Shown one piece after another: positions 27,018 through 34,464 of a DNA stretch of 64,000 nucleotides. The DNA is from a virus. Numbering within the stretch: the first letter of the stretch is position 1; the number at the start of each line of letters is the position of its first letter. Where the stretch lies: positions 1 to 64,000 of IMG/VR virus record IMGVR_UViG_3300021962_009697, one strand, 5' to 3'. Below the pieces are notes generated by a model. The model saw only the letters and a program-made list of their open reading frames with translations. It was not told the origin of the DNA and did not search any database. A program made the position numbers and the translations under genes.

Positions 27018-28655
27018 TTAACTATTGAAAATAGCCTTATTTAAAAATTTTGTTTGATCTGAATAATTAGCATCTAATACTATTTTTTGTTTTAAAAAAT
27101 AAGAAAGTTCCTTAACAAAATTATCTGTTGTCATCAATGAAGCATAAAAATAGATATGTGGCAAACACAAAATGGTCTCGTCGATACCAAAAAGAGGAAT
27201 ATTTAATCTAGAGCCTTTGTACTCTTTGTATTGTTGATTCACATAATTAAAAGCATTTTTAAATATGGTGTGTGATGTTTTGTACTTTTCGTTAACAAAT
27301 AAATTATAATACATGTCTATATAGTTTTTGTCAAGCACATTTATTCTTGACAAGAATCTGCACATCCCAGAAAATATAATCATATGGGAAATGTCTTCTC
27401 GAGTGGCCGAATTGGTTGCGACAACAGTATCTACATTATACTCGCTATTATTTGCAATATTATTAAGATTTAAATTTTTTATTTTATTTTGATCAGAAAA
27501 ATAAGCAGGAAATGTTACTGCTTTCTCGCTTTCAATTTGCAATCCGTATTTTTGTATATAAGTTGGATCGCTCATTTCGGTATTAGGTAAAATCTGACAT
27601 ACACTAATAACGTCTGGTAATTCTAAGTGCCAATCCATAAAACTTTGTAATTGATTAAAAAAGGTTTCTCTGGTTTGCATCGGTAACCCAATAATTAAAT
27701 CTAGTCGTAGCGGCACCTCAAGTTCTTTTTTAAATTTCCCAAATGCTTTCCTCCATGGTATTGTTTCGGCACGTTTAATTGCTACTCCGACTTTGTTATC
27801 AATGTCTTGTACTCCATACTTGAATCTATCAACAAGTGGTCCAAAAATTTTAGCAATTTCAAAACATTTTTCTTTGTTATTTTTAGCCCAACTTACATCA
27901 ACAGACTGCAATTCTTTTCTTTTATTTTGCGCAATATGTCTTGCAATTTCTATGTCATCGCGTGATATGCCAAAATTAGCGTCGGCTATTCTTAATATGT
28001 TTATCGAACTATTCAATAATATATCTAATTCTTGTTTTACAGTTGAAAGCAACTTAAATCTCATTTTTTGTCGATTACTATCACCCCATGAACAAAATGT
28101 GCAACCATACGGACAACCTCTGTTTGTCTCGTAAACATAGACAATACTTTCTTGTTCCTCTTTTTTTACTGCTAGCGAGTTAATCAACTCTTGTATTTCA
28201 GCGGCGTTGTCCAAAACTGAACTTGATCCCCACTCTTTTAAATAATTTGTCACCAGTTTATCTTTAATTTCGCCATCTACTATCTTTGCGAAAATGGTCT
28301 CGGGGTCACCAATTACACATGTATCAAAAAGAGGATCTTCGGCCCATAAAGCAGTTACTTGATAACCACCAGCAATAATTTTACAATTTGGCCACGTTTC
28401 TTTTACTTTTTTTGATAAAGATAAGTGATGTTCTTCGTTCCAAGAATAAACGCTAATAACAAAATAGTCAAGTTGACCGTGCTTTTTTAAATATTCAAAG
28501 CACTGGTCAACAGGTGTGTCTCGAACAATTGGCGTTATCCACTCAAGTTCTTGTTTTCCATATTTTTTGTAATCAGATTTTAGTAAAAAATAAATTGATG
28601 GTATATGAATGGAGAAACCCGGATGACTTGGATTATGAACGTATATTTTTTTCAT
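27018..28655 (-). CDS. Cobalamin-binding-type radical SAM protein
   Basis: 545 residues. The N-terminal 150 residues read like a Rossmann-type B12-binding domain (IIAGGYQVTALWAEDPLFDT; no clear DxHxxG). The radical SAM core has TNRGCPYGCTFC (CxxxCxxC) and continues with KNNKEKCFEIAK and IIGLPMQTRETF typical of B12-rSAM enzymes. Such proteins methylate unactivated carbons or make C-C bonds. It is part of the 25-28.7 kb minus-strand block. Confidence 0.85.
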   Translation of the reverse strand: MKKIYVHNPSHPGFSIHIPSIYFLLKSDYKKYGKQELEWITPIVRDTPVDQCFEYLKKHGQLDYFVISVYSWNEEHHLSLSKKVKETWPNCKIIAGGYQVTALWAEDPLFDTCVIGDPETIFAKIVDGEIKDKLVTNYLKEWGSSSVLDNAAEIQELINSLAVKKEEQESIVYVYETNRGCPYGCTFCSWGDSNRQKMRFKLLSTVKQELDILLNSSINILRIADANFGISRDDIEIARHIAQNKRKELQSVDVSWAKNNKEKCFEIAKIFGPLVDRFKYGVQDIDNKVGVAIKRAETIPWRKAFGKFKKELEVPLRLDLIIGLPMQTRETFFNQLQSFMDWHLELPDVISVCQILPNTEMSDPTYIQKYGLQIESEKAVTFPAYFSDQNKIKNLNLNNIANNSEYNVDTVVATNSATREDISHMIIFSGMCRFLSRINVLDKNYIDMYYNLFVNEKYKTSHTIFKNAFNYVNQQYKEYKGSRLNIPLFGIDETILCLPHIYFYASLMTTDNFVKELSYFLKQKIVLDANYSDQTKFLNKAIFNS

Positions 28656-28698
28656 TATTACACTATTTACTCGTCCCGGGCATTTCTACAATATAAGA

Positions 28699-29502
28699 TT
28701 ATTGACCCAGACCTAGATGCGCAGTCGACGTCCTTTTGACAAGAAATTCTTTGAAAGCATTTGATTTCAAAATATCTGTTAACGCAGGCAACGTATCCTT
28801 GGATAAGGTGCCCATTGACCATAGATCAATGGTTATATAGCGTTCGTTGTTTTTAGAAGGCCCTGCTAGGAATGGTAAATTATAATGATTTTTCACAGAC
28901 GACGCTGCTATACATTTGCTACCAGCACTGATAACATTTTCAACTCCGTTGGCAATAAAGATCATGTCAACGTCGGTTCCAGCAATTGCAGCAGCCCTTG
29001 CAGCACTAAGAGCAGCATATGGAATAGCGCGAACATTTAATTTCAATGAACTGTTATTCATAAGATCATTCCACTGTGATACTGAGCCTACTGACATAGC
29101 TACTTTATAAGTTTGCGAGCCGTTAAGAGTTGACAATGTAATGTTTGTTTTTGATGGGGCGGTGCACAAATAAAGTGTTGTGCTTGCCAGATTAGTAAGA
29201 AATTTAAATGTAGGATAATCTTTCTGTGCAGGACAACGTGCTGCTGTGTCTTGAAAAATATCGCCCCCGGCCATAACAACAAATGCATTTTGTTGAGTTT
29301 TTGCATTTGCCAGTGCATCGTGACAGGATTTAAAAAACTCTTGTTTGACTGTGTGTCCCTTGCTCCGCAGCCCTTCGACTAACGGCACTGACCATAATTC
29401 AGTGCCACCACCGGGCGGATAATAGTAATTAAAGTGATAAGATTCGGCTGCTGCTGTAACTGATGCAACAGTAAATATAATTGCTGTAAAAAACTTATTC
29501 AT
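28699..29502 (-). CDS. Tripartite tricarboxylate transporter receptor (Bug/TctC family), short
   Basis: 267 residues, against about 320 usual. Signal peptide KFFTAIIFTVASVTAAAES, then YYPPGGGTELWSVPL, the conserved PGGxxD/E-type ligand loop of Bug proteins. The gene directly downstream of tctA is the usual place for the receptor. It would bind a carboxylate in the periplasm and deliver it to TctA. Bug proteins are especially numerous in Burkholderiales, a hint to the host. Confidence 0.72.
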   Translation of the reverse strand: MNKFFTAIIFTVASVTAAAESYHFNYYYPPGGGTELWSVPLVEGLRSKGHTVKQEFFKSCHDALANAKTQQNAFVVMAGGDIFQDTAARCPAQKDYPTFKFLTNLASTTLYLCTAPSKTNITLSTLNGSQTYKVAMSVGSVSQWNDLMNNSSLKLNVRAIPYAALSAARAAAIAGTDVDMIFIANGVENVISAGSKCIAASSVKNHYNLPFLAGPSKNNERYITIDLWSMGTLSKDTLPALTDILKSNAFKEFLVKRTSTAHLGLGQ

Positions 29503-29511
29503 GATTTCTCC

Positions 29512-30837
29512 TTAAAAGTTGAGTAATAAAAATCGGAAAATTTCCGATGATACTGATGTTGATAAAAGCATACCAAATATCAGTGCAACGCGAACTGAAA
29601 ATTCTTTTATAAAAAAACCAGTTAACATTGAGATCCCAGTTAAGAACAAGTACAAGCCTAGTTGATGGTTGGCTATTCCTTCTGACACGCACACCGCTAT
29701 GCTTAATGCAATTAATATAGGATAAATTATTTTGTTTAAATGGATGTATATTGAAACCATGCTTTGGTAAAAAATTCCAGCAATAATCCAATTAACTATA
29801 TTAGACAGAATCAGTATCAAAATCAATGTGCTGGACATTGATGCTATAAAATCAAAACTGGTAGAAAGTCCAAAACCATTACGTTCGGCCAACGCCATGA
29901 TCACTGCTTCTGATGGAATAATGGGCAGCACTAAAAATATCAACGGTATCAATACAGTGATAGAAGCTGAATTGTTGGCAGCTTCTGCAGAAATTACTAT
30001 TTTTTGATTGTTGTTATTGATCTTTTTCTCAACTACTGCTGCAACCATCGATGATATTGATGTTCCTACCATTGGCACTAGCCCCATTATTGCACCTATC
30101 AATGAGCCGCGCAATGATGACAACACCGGTGGGAATTTTAATAAATTTTGGAGGCGCGTTCTAAAACCAAAGTCATTCAAATTAATAACAGGAACAGGTA
30201 ATGTACGCCTTGCATAACTAAAAATTTCCGGCAACATTAAAAATCCAATGAATACTGGTAAAAATGGAATTCCACTGGGCAAAAAATTTGCCGTGGATAA
30301 AAAATATTCTTGTCTTAAAACGTCATATCCAATATGTCCAATTATTAGTCCTGTAATTGCAAATGTTAGTGCCAACACCTTTTGTTTGCTTGTAATACTA
30401 ACTAGCACAATAATCATTGTTAGCAATATTAACCTTGGATTGTTGTTAAGAAAGTATTTCATAAAATCAGTATACCGCGTGGCTGCATAAAAAATTAGCA
30501 CACCAAAAATAGCTGCTATTAAGCTAGATGTGGCTGTGTTGCTTAATAATTCTGCACCACGACCCTGTCTAAACTCATCATGGCCGTGCTGGACTGCTGG
30601 TATACCTGTAATTTCCCCGGCTATACCATACACAATAGATGGTATGCTGCTGTAATACTGTACAGAAGACATCATTACAGAATAAAATACAAACAGTTCA
30701 ACAACCGGCAATCCGATCAAAATAGGATATAAAATTAGTATTCCGGAAGCAGGGCCCACTCCCGGAAATATCCCGATTGCAATACCACTGACTATACCAA
30801 GCAGTATGACTGGCAACAAATATAATAACTCACTCAT
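29512..30837 (-). CDS. tctA: Tripartite tricarboxylate transporter membrane subunit TctA
   Basis: 441 residues with about ten membrane segments. IAIGIFPGVGPASGILIL and LIGAIMGLVPMVGTSISSMV are the two internally repeated GxxPGxG-type motifs of TctA. It is slightly shorter than the usual 500. No TctB is visible; TctB is often small and variable. It has a consensus promoter and is followed by its receptor gene. A transporter of this type in a phage would be a new host-derived function. Confidence 0.85.
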   Translation of the reverse strand: MSELLYLLPVILLGIVSGIAIGIFPGVGPASGILILYPILIGLPVVELFVFYSVMMSSVQYYSSIPSIVYGIAGEITGIPAVQHGHDEFRQGRGAELLSNTATSSLIAAIFGVLIFYAATRYTDFMKYFLNNNPRLILLTMIIVLVSITSKQKVLALTFAITGLIIGHIGYDVLRQEYFLSTANFLPSGIPFLPVFIGFLMLPEIFSYARRTLPVPVINLNDFGFRTRLQNLLKFPPVLSSLRGSLIGAIMGLVPMVGTSISSMVAAVVEKKINNNNQKIVISAEAANNSASITVLIPLIFLVLPIIPSEAVIMALAERNGFGLSTSFDFIASMSSTLILILILSNIVNWIIAGIFYQSMVSIYIHLNKIIYPILIALSIAVCVSEGIANHQLGLYLFLTGISMLTGFFIKEFSVRVALIFGMLLSTSVSSEIFRFLLLNF

Positions 30838-31045
30838 TTAAGCAACTGGTCCAAGATATCAAAATTAAAACGATGATCGTAATAAACTATCGTAACTTTA
30901 CTTGTATTTGGGTTTGCTTGTAGAAGAACTCTACTTACGGTCGGCGTTCTGTTATATTATAACAGTAAAGACATCACTATGTCAAGCGTCAATTGATATT
31001 CCGACGTCCAATGGCTGGGCGTTGCATCTTTATTTATCTTTTGAT
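30838..31045. other. Leader and promoter region between tctA and the tRNAs
   Basis: About 120 bases of AT-rich untranslated leader separate the tctA promoter from its start; I see no frame or strong hairpin. To the right of the promoter lies the 3' flank of the tRNA-Gly gene. Confidence 0.5.
30956..30985 (-). promoter_or_regulatory. Sigma70-type promoter for tctA-tctC
   Basis: -35 TTGACA at 30980-30985, 18-base spacer, -10 TATAAT at 30956-30961, giving a leader of about 110 bases before the tctA ATG at 30837. Confidence 0.75.
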
Positions 31046-31119
31046 TGGAGCGGGGTAAGAGAATCGAACTCTCAGCATGAGCTTGGAAGGCTCAGGTATT
31101 ACCACTATACGAACCCCGC
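31046..31119 (-). tRNA. tRNA-Gly (anticodon UCC)
   Basis: Acceptor GCGGGGT pairs with ACCCCGC; anticodon loop CUUCCAA in a 5-bp stem; T-loop TTCGATT; discriminator U; CCA encoded at 31046-31048. Cloverleaf complete. Confidence 0.95.
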
Positions 31120-31128
31120 AGTTAACAT

Positions 31129-31204
31129 TGGTGGATCGTGAGAGGCTCGAACTCCCGCCATTCTGCGTGTAAGGCAGACACTCTACCAACTGAGTTAACG
31201 ATCC
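31129..31204 (-). tRNA. tRNA-Val (anticodon UAC)
   Basis: Acceptor GGATCGT/ACGATCC fully paired, D-arm GTTGGTAGAG, anticodon loop CUUACAC in a TCTGC/GCAGA stem, T-loop TTCGAGC, discriminator A, CCA encoded at 31129-31131. Confidence 0.95.
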
Positions 31205-31211
31205 TATTATA

Positions 31212-31285
31212 TGGTGCCCCGCCACAGAATCGAACTGCGAGCCTCGGATTACAAAACCGATGTTTTACCATTAAACTAGCAGGGC
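31212..31285 (-). tRNA. tRNA-Thr (anticodon UGU)
   Basis: Acceptor GCCCTGC/GCGGGGC (one G-U pair), anticodon loop UUUGUAA with a U-U closing mismatch, T-loop TTCGATT, CCA encoded. A CAATAAATAG element lies a few bases upstream of its 5' end. Confidence 0.92.
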
Positions 31286-31355
31286 TACTTCTATTTATTG
31301 CCTATATTTTCGCCAATAAATTTTGGTGTCTTCAGAACTGACGTTTTGAATATTT

Positions 31356-33011
31356 TTATTTCAATAAAATCTTAGAGACTAGGACTTGTCCAAAAGTTTC
31401 AAATCCTTGATATAATTCTGCATCACAATTGATACCTAGTCGATCATAAAGTTTAGTTTTGTATTCAATAGCTCGGACGATTTTCAATCTATCTAGCTTG
31501 TTCCAATCTATTTCGCCAAAAGATTTGTTTAATACTTGACTCATATCGGCGCCAGCCCCGGCAAAATAAAAAGCAGATTGTCCAGTTACTTTACGGATTT
31601 TGTGTTTTTGTCGATAATCATGTAAATCTCCTACCATCTTTTCTACTTCTAGTCGGTTGGTATGTTCGTTCTCCCAAATCATAGTCCCGGCATGCCGAGA
31701 AACTGCGTAAATGTTCTTGTTATCGTTAGATGATTGATCGATTTCTCGATATCCATACTTGGTATAATTTTTATCGATATCGCTGAGAAATTGATTATTA
31801 AAAGAATGATTACTAGGTTTAATATGAAGGGCATATACCTCCCATGAATCCAACGGATTATTTTCGCTGAGCAAAAATTGCTCAGTTTGTTTCATGCTTT
31901 CTATGCTTTCGTATGGGAGTCCAAAGATAAAACTTCCATGAAGACTGACTTGATCTCCGTACGTGTCTTTTATCTTCTGTATTGTGGCGATCAGTTTTTC
32001 TCGGTTGCCGCCCTTACCAATAGCAGCAGCTGATTTAGAATTGAAAGTTTCTATACCAAAATGTGCTGCTCGCAGCCCACTTTTAAAAAGATAATCAATG
32101 GTTTCGGGGTGTGCTGCTAACAGATCTAAACGGATATATCCCCACCATTCCAAATCAAAAGGCAAGGACTGGGAAAGTTCATACAGCATCTTGCACTTTT
32201 CTGGACTGTCGTTAACTGTATCATCACAAAAAACATATCTAGTGACTCCAAACTTTTCATAGTTATCTATTAGTTCTTGTTGTAGAAGATCAGTACTCCT
32301 GACAAAATCCATCTTTTTCTTTCCATTCAAAGGAAAACTACAAAAGCTACAGTTAAAGATGCAACCTCTGGCTATCTCTATCATGAGTGTTTCGCCTGAG
32401 AATATAACATCGTAATCTTCATAATTCATTGAACAAGAACTAAAATTGTATCCTTGTGCTTTACTGTCGTCGATGATTATAGGTCCAAATATACTCCGAT
32501 AGCTTTGTTTTAATTGGACAGAAGGATCTATCAAATGATTTGCCAAATTTACTATACTCATTTCGGCATAACCTAATACTATATAATCAAAAAATTTATT
32601 GTGAGAATTGTCAGATGCAGCAGGCCCTCCTAGGACTAATCGACAGCGAGGATTTTTCGATTTTATAAAATTTTTTATTGGTTGATTTTTATCAAGGCCA
32701 TGAGGAATGATCATTCCTGGACTACTGTTTTTGAGCACCGCTCCGCCATCACTTGTTTGCGTTGCTGTGCTAATGTCTGCATAATAGAAATTATTAACTC
32801 CAACAAATAGTGTTTTATCAGATATTAAAGTATCTAGTATCTTGAAGATTTCTGTGACAGAAAAAATTGATAAATGATGTATGACTGCTACTTGTATACC
32901 ATGTTGTCTTAGTGTATGGGCTACTTTATAGATGCCATAACTTTTTTTCAAACTAATAATATCTGTATTATCAGCAAACAAAATTACATTAGGTTTGGTA
33001 TTGTCAAACAT
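31356..33011 (-). CDS. Cobalamin-binding-type radical SAM protein
   Basis: 551 residues. N-terminal Rossmann-like region (PNVILFADNTDIISLKKSYG; later IVLGYAEMSIVNLANHL) typical of B12-binding radical SAM proteins, and core IEIARGCIFNCSFC with CxxxCxxC, followed by GIETFNSKSAAAIGKGGNRE. Similar in size to the gene at 27018 but clearly diverged. Methylation or C-C bond chemistry is expected; substrate unknown. It is flanked on both sides by tRNA genes on the same strand. Confidence 0.85.
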   Translation of the reverse strand: MFDNTKPNVILFADNTDIISLKKSYGIYKVAHTLRQHGIQVAVIHHLSIFSVTEIFKILDTLISDKTLFVGVNNFYYADISTATQTSDGGAVLKNSSPGMIIPHGLDKNQPIKNFIKSKNPRCRLVLGGPAASDNSHNKFFDYIVLGYAEMSIVNLANHLIDPSVQLKQSYRSIFGPIIIDDSKAQGYNFSSCSMNYEDYDVIFSGETLMIEIARGCIFNCSFCSFPLNGKKKMDFVRSTDLLQQELIDNYEKFGVTRYVFCDDTVNDSPEKCKMLYELSQSLPFDLEWWGYIRLDLLAAHPETIDYLFKSGLRAAHFGIETFNSKSAAAIGKGGNREKLIATIQKIKDTYGDQVSLHGSFIFGLPYESIESMKQTEQFLLSENNPLDSWEVYALHIKPSNHSFNNQFLSDIDKNYTKYGYREIDQSSNDNKNIYAVSRHAGTMIWENEHTNRLEVEKMVGDLHDYRQKHKIRKVTGQSAFYFAGAGADMSQVLNKSFGEIDWNKLDRLKIVRAIEYKTKLYDRLGINCDAELYQGFETFGQVLVSKILLK

Positions 33012-33050
33012 ATGATGTATTTAAAAGTTTTAAAATAAAACTTTATATAT

Positions 33051-33142
33051 TGGTACCAGCGGAGGGGATCGAACCCTCTCAAGAACGCTAATCTGGCGCT
33101 AAAAGTCTTATAAGGACTCTCTGACTACCAAGTCTCGCTGGC
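33051..33142 (-). tRNA. Class II tRNA with anticodon UAU (identity uncertain)
   Basis: Acceptor GCCAGCG/CGCTGGT (terminal G-U), discriminator A, CCA encoded at 33051-33053. T-arm GAGGG-TTCGATC-CCCTC is perfect. A long variable arm (AGCGC/GCGTT) makes it class II like Leu, Ser or Tyr. The anticodon stem GAGTC/GACTT closes loop CUUAUAA, giving UAU, which would read the Ile codon AUA. The D-arm is short (GAC/GTC). A class II tRNA with UAU is abnormal; Leu- or Tyr-type charging cannot be excluded. Confidence 0.8.
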
Positions 33143-33151
33143 ATTAAATTT

Positions 33152-33432
33152 TGGTGCGACTGGCCAGAATCGAACTGGCATGACTTGCGTCGAGGGATTT
33201 TCTTACCACTATAGTTTTCACTACCCTTTCGGTTTGTGGTCTGGACTATACCTTAACCATTGCTTTCGCTTTAGGTCCCCGCCGTCTAGTCTCTACACGT
33301 TCCCTTTTGGGTTTCGCTCGGTATTAGCATTTTACAGCCTTCACCGAATTTGACGGGTTCTACTCCTACCGTTTCCAGTAGGGCACTCAAATTTTCTAAG
33401 TCCCTTGTGTCTACCGATTTCACCACAGTCGC
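33152..33432 (-). tRNA. tRNA-Leu (anticodon UAA), split by a group I intron
   Basis: Exon 1 (33398-33432) ends AGGGACTT and exon 2 (33152-33201) begins AAAATCCCT; joined they give the 5-bp stem AGGGA/TCCCT around loop CUUAAAA, anticodon UAA. Acceptor GCGACTG/CAGTCGC is perfect, variable arm GACGCAAGTC, T-loop TTCGATT, discriminator A, CCA encoded. The insertion lies inside the anticodon, the same place as the trnL(UAA) intron of cyanobacteria and plastids. Confidence 0.93.
33202..33397 (-). ncRNA. 196-nt group I intron in tRNA-Leu(UAA)
   Basis: P1 forms between exon end ACUU and intron GAGU with the required U-G pair at the 5' splice site. The R element AGAGACTAGACGG and S element AAGGTATAGTCC pair as P7 (GACTA/TAGTC). 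The intron ends in G. No homing-endonuclease frame fits. Size and position match subgroup IC3; it is about as short as the 205-nt Azoarcus intron. Confidence 0.92.
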
Positions 33433-33444
33433 ATTATGTGTTCT

Positions 33445-33473
33445 ATTATAGTACACTATTAATTAAATGTCAA
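33445..33473 (-). promoter_or_regulatory. Consensus sigma70 promoter for the split tRNA-Leu
   Basis: -35 TTGACA at 33468-33473, exactly 17-base spacer, -10 TATAAT at 33445-33450, 12 bases before the mature 5' end. It should also transcribe the class II tRNA downstream. Confidence 0.85.
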
Positions 33474-33474
33474 C

Positions 33475-33498
33475 AAAAAAGGCTCCGAAGAGCCTTTT
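33475..33498 (-). terminator. Intrinsic terminator of the porin gene
   Basis: Stem GGCTC-TTCG-GAGCC (33481-33494) followed on the minus strand by six T (33475-33480). Four T on the other side allow weak function on the plus strand. Confidence 0.8.
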
Positions 33499-33514
33499 AT
33501 CTAATTATTAAAAA

Positions 33515-34348
33515 TTAGAATGTGTGCTGCAAACGAACACGGCTAGTAGCAACATTGGATGCTGCACTAGAGTTTCCATCTACTGTACGATATGCAAAAG
33601 CAACACTTGTACGCTTGCTGAGTGCATAGGAAGCACCAACTTCTTTAGCAGTACCATTGCCATCACTGTAAGCAGCGCCAACAGTTAGAGGACCAACGGG
33701 CAGGCTAACGCCAACAGCGTAGCTGTCAGAAACGCCAGTTTCGCGACCACTATAACCAGCACCAACTGTTACGCCGGCAACTTTCATAGAAGCACTTGCG
33801 CGAACACGCTTGGATGTTTCGTTGTAGTCAACACCTGCATCCAATGGGCCAACGGCACCAGTGGCACTCACTGTGTATCCACGAGCAGTAGTAGCATCAA
33901 CAGCGCGGCTACCACTTACGCCAACCTTAAAACCACCGATAGCGGGAGAAGTGTAACCAATGGTATCAATGTTACTAGCAGCAGCTAATACGGAACCGTC
34001 GGCACCAATTACTGGAGCGCCAGCATAACCACGACCGATAATGCCGTTACCAGCTTCAACTTGGCCGACTGTAACGGAACCGAAGCCACCACCGATAGTG
34101 ACAGAAGCGTCAGTACCAGCCAATGTTTCACCACGGCCATTGCCATTCCAGCCCATTTGTGCAGACACAGACATGCCAGCACCTAGATCTTCAGTAGCTT
34201 TAACTACGATCTCAGACTTGGTGATGCCCGAAGTTGCAACTGCGCCTTCGGCTTTGGTTAAGTCGTAACGCATAGTACCGGAAACGGTTTGTGCTTGAGC
34301 AGCACCAAAAGATGCCGCCAAAGCGGCAATTAAAACGAGTTTTTTCAT
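33515..34348 (-). CDS. Gram-negative outer-membrane porin, beta-proteobacterial type
   Basis: 277 residues, shorter than the usual 340-380. Signal peptide KKLVLIAALAASFGAAQAQ, then an all-beta sequence with many Gly/Thr/Ala strands (FGSVTVGQVEAGNGIIGRGY) and the C-terminal strand SRVRLQHTF ending in Phe, the BamA recognition signal. It forms a diffusion channel in the outer membrane. Own terminator; SD AAGGAAAAC. A porin in a phage genome would be a host-derived gene, perhaps for nutrient entry. Confidence 0.88.
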   Translation of the reverse strand: MKKLVLIAALAASFGAAQAQTVSGTMRYDLTKAEGAVATSGITKSEIVVKATEDLGAGMSVSAQMGWNGNGRGETLAGTDASVTIGGGFGSVTVGQVEAGNGIIGRGYAGAPVIGADGSVLAAASNIDTIGYTSPAIGGFKVGVSGSRAVDATTARGYTVSATGAVGPLDAGVDYNETSKRVRASASMKVAGVTVGAGYSGRETGVSDSYAVGVSLPVGPLTVGAAYSDGNGTAKEVGASYALSKRTSVAFAYRTVDGNSSAASNVATSRVRLQHTF

Positions 34349-34464
34349 TGATTTGTTTTCCTTATGAACAAGCAGAATTTCTGCTTCAGTTTTACTTATC
34401 AGTGTTTATACTATAACAAACAAAAGCACACAAAAACTGGCGTTTTTGCGCAAAATGGCAAAAT

